Origin: an uncultured Lachnospiraceae bacterium
GTDB taxonomy: Bacteria > Bacillota > Clostridia > Lachnospirales > Lachnospiraceae
Assembly: GCA_937891165.1 (NCBI GenBank)
Contig: CALAEX010000164.1
Span: forward strand, 1 to 6,663
Direction: 5' to 3'
Length of the DNA: 6,663 nt
Positions 5,496 through 6,663 of the stretch are shown piece after piece. The notes beneath the pieces were generated by a model, which saw nothing but the letters and a program-made list of their open reading frames with translations, did not search any database and had not been told where the DNA came from. Every line of letters begins with the position of its first letter. Position 1 is the first letter of the stretch. The position numbers and the translations under genes were made by a program.

Positions 5496-5527
5496 AATTA
5501 GTGAAAGAATATTTTCTTTCACTAATT
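5496..5527. terminator. 14-bp perfect hairpin between the two secreted-protein genes
   Basis: AATTAGTGAAAGAA (5496-5509) pairs perfectly with TTCTTTCACTAATT (5514-5527) around a TATT loop. ACAAA (5486-5490) and TTTGT (5526-5530) could add a little. The T tract after it is poor (TGTGTATTCTT), so it may be a leaky terminator or an RNA-stability stem that lets some transcripts continue into the lipoprotein gene. No good promoter is visible between it and the next gene. Confidence 0.55.
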
Positions 5528-5549
5528 TGTGTATTCTTAAGATAGAGTG

Positions 5550-5574
5550 AAAGGAGAATATATTGAGAATATGA
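5550..5574 (+). promoter_or_regulatory. Ribosome site with a possible three-codon leader ORF overlapping the lipoprotein start
   Basis: AAAGGAG (5550-5556) is strong but stands 14 bases from the lipoprotein ATG at 5571, longer than usual. At ideal spacing stands TTG (5563), which opens TTG-AGA-ATA-TGA; its stop overlaps the ATG as ATGA. This could tune initiation by stop-start coupling. The layout is seen; the use is inferred. Confidence 0.35.
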
Positions 5575-6663
5575 AAAAAATTATATGGATAATACCATGT
5601 GTTATTTTTTTAGTATTGTTTGTTGGCTGTCAAAAAGAACCAACAATAGAATTAGAAACATTAAAAATAGAACCTGAGATATTTCACTATCCAGGGACAG
5701 AAACTGCAAATGCGATTGCTTTAGATGATGAGGGATTGCTTTATACAGCAACTGTGATAGAGAATTCTCAAACACAAATTATAGAAGGGGAACAATGGGA
5801 GGAGGATACACAACGGTTTTGCGTTTATGATTTAGATGGTACTTGTCTGCAACAAGCAGAGGTTATATTAGGAAATTCTGTTGTACATGCTATGGTAGTA
5901 GAAGATACTACATTATATTGTATTTCGTATACGATAGAGTATGGACTTGTGTTATATGCGGTAGACCTTACTACTTGGGAAGTAACAAAACTAGCCATTA
6001 TAGGAGAACAAGATTATGAGTACATACAAAAAATGGTACTTATAGGAGACTATCTTTATTTATTTGGTAGGTCTGAATTAGCAGAAGGGAAGACATATGA
6101 ACTTCATCCAAAGATAACGAATGTAAATTATTTTGGTGAAATGGTAGGACGAATTTCTAAAACTGCCGAAAATCCAGAAGTGGAATTTCTAATGGTAGAT
6201 GTTCCACTAGATATCTATCAAACAAAAGAAGATACGTTAATGATTTATCATTATAATGAAGACCATGGTTTTGGTTTTTTAGAGTTTTCTCCACAAGAAG
6301 AAACATTACGAGAAGTAGGGTGGATAAACGGTGATGTACAATATTATGATTTGTGTTCTTGTGAAGATGGTTTTCTGTTTATGAAAGGATATGAGTTGTG
6401 TTATGGAACAGTAGATGGTATTGAGGCACAAATTACAACAGATGAATCTTTAATCAATTTTAGAGGAGTAAGTTATTTAAAAGGTTTTGTTTTTTATTAT
6501 GATTATTATGAAAATGTAATAGAACGAGTTTGTATTACAGATACATTAAAAGAAAATAAAGAAATTCGTTTGCTTATTAATCAAGTAGATACTGTTGATA
6601 TGTATGGCTGTGGTTATCGAATGATACGAGAAGAAGTAGATAACGAAACATTTTCTTTAAAAG
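5571..6663 (+). CDS. Putative lipoprotein, 3'-partial, function unknown
   Basis: At least 364 residues are present; the frame is open to the right edge. The N-terminus is a lipoprotein signal: MKKIIWIIP, a hydrophobic run and the lipobox FVGC with the acylated Cys at residue 20, so the mature protein should be tethered to the outer face of the membrane. The -3 Phe is slightly unusual for a lipobox. The rest is acidic, rich in Tyr, Ile, Glu and Asp, and alternates short beta-strand-like stretches with turns (for example LYCISYTIEYGLVLYAVDL, YLYLFGR, FVFYYDYYENV), which suggests a beta-propeller-like or other all-beta sensor or binding domain. Some Lachnospiraceae lipoproteins of this appearance carry a solute-binding domain further along, but that part would be outside the window. 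ATG at 5571 is chosen because upstream in-frame codons are not usual starts. It follows the secreted cysteine-rich gene by 103 bases, with a hairpin between. Confidence 0.82.
   Translation, partial: MKKIIWIIPCVIFLVLFVGCQKEPTIELETLKIEPEIFHYPGTETANAIALDDEGLLYTATVIENSQTQIIEGEQWEEDTQRFCVYDLDGTCLQQAEVILGNSVVHAMVVEDTTLYCISYTIEYGLVLYAVDLTTWEVTKLAIIGEQDYEYIQKMVLIGDYLYLFGRSELAEGKTYELHPKITNVNYFGEMVGRISKTAENPEVEFLMVDVPLDIYQTKEDTLMIYHYNEDHGFGFLEFSPQEETLREVGWINGDVQYYDLCSCEDGFLFMKGYELCYGTVDGIEAQITTDESLINFRGVSYLKGFVFYYDYYENVIERVCITDTLKENKEIRLLINQVDTVDMYGCGYRMIREEVDNETFSLK

Noticed and set aside
3168..5522. Minus-strand open frames at 3168-3380, 3977-4174, 4832-5101 and 5322-5522
   Set aside because: Each is antisense to a better-supported plus-strand gene, has low-complexity hydrophobic or Tyr-rich translation typical of shadow frames, and lacks start signals.

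Overview
The window looks like a chromosomal segment from a low-GC, Gram-positive anaerobe, most likely a Lachnospiraceae-type Clostridium relative. The DNA is AT-rich, Shine-Dalgarno sites are strong, TTG or GTG starts are plausible, the PurL is the long single-chain type, and the secreted products have Gram-positive signal peptides or lipoboxes. The genus assignment is inference from sequence character, not a database match.

Layout. Positions 1-2237 hold the C-terminal ~745 residues of purL, closed by a strong hairpin terminator (2303-2346). A self-contained type II toxin-antitoxin pair follows on its own promoter: a Phd/YefM antitoxin (2437-2649) and a PIN-domain RNase toxin (2653-3075). 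A second promoter (extended -10 at 3156-3164) runs into the C-terminal half of a DUF368/PopT-type membrane protein with no normal N-terminus (3172-3591). Then comes a 223-residue helical protein resembling small phage-associated proteins of unknown function (3613-4284).

Positions 4285-4798 carry no credible gene but hold much structure: three small hairpins with a T-rich tail (possibly a remnant of a TnpB-type IS right end and its guide RNA), two 17-bp direct repeats that look like IS terminal repeats, a bidirectional terminator (4595-4638), and a regulatory array of six GTTTAC/GTTCAT hexamers set mostly at 11-bp steps around an 18-bp palindrome.

The array lies just upstream of a secreted, cysteine-rich protein gene (4799-5467). 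Its mature part is two copies of one module, each ending in the same CX2C-X14-HX2C pattern. I cannot assign it to a known family; the protein and its promoter are the most novel-looking part of the window. After a 14-bp perfect hairpin, a lipoprotein gene (5571 onward) runs off the right edge.

Working together: purL belongs to de novo purine synthesis and is unrelated to the rest. The toxin and antitoxin form one autoregulated operon. The DUF368 remnant and the phage-like gene are probably co-transcribed. The two secreted products are adjacent and may be functionally linked, but the sequence does not prove it. The stretch from ~2350 to ~4640 looks like an accessory insertion zone (toxin-antitoxin pair, truncated gene, phage-like gene, IS-like scars) downstream of a housekeeping gene.
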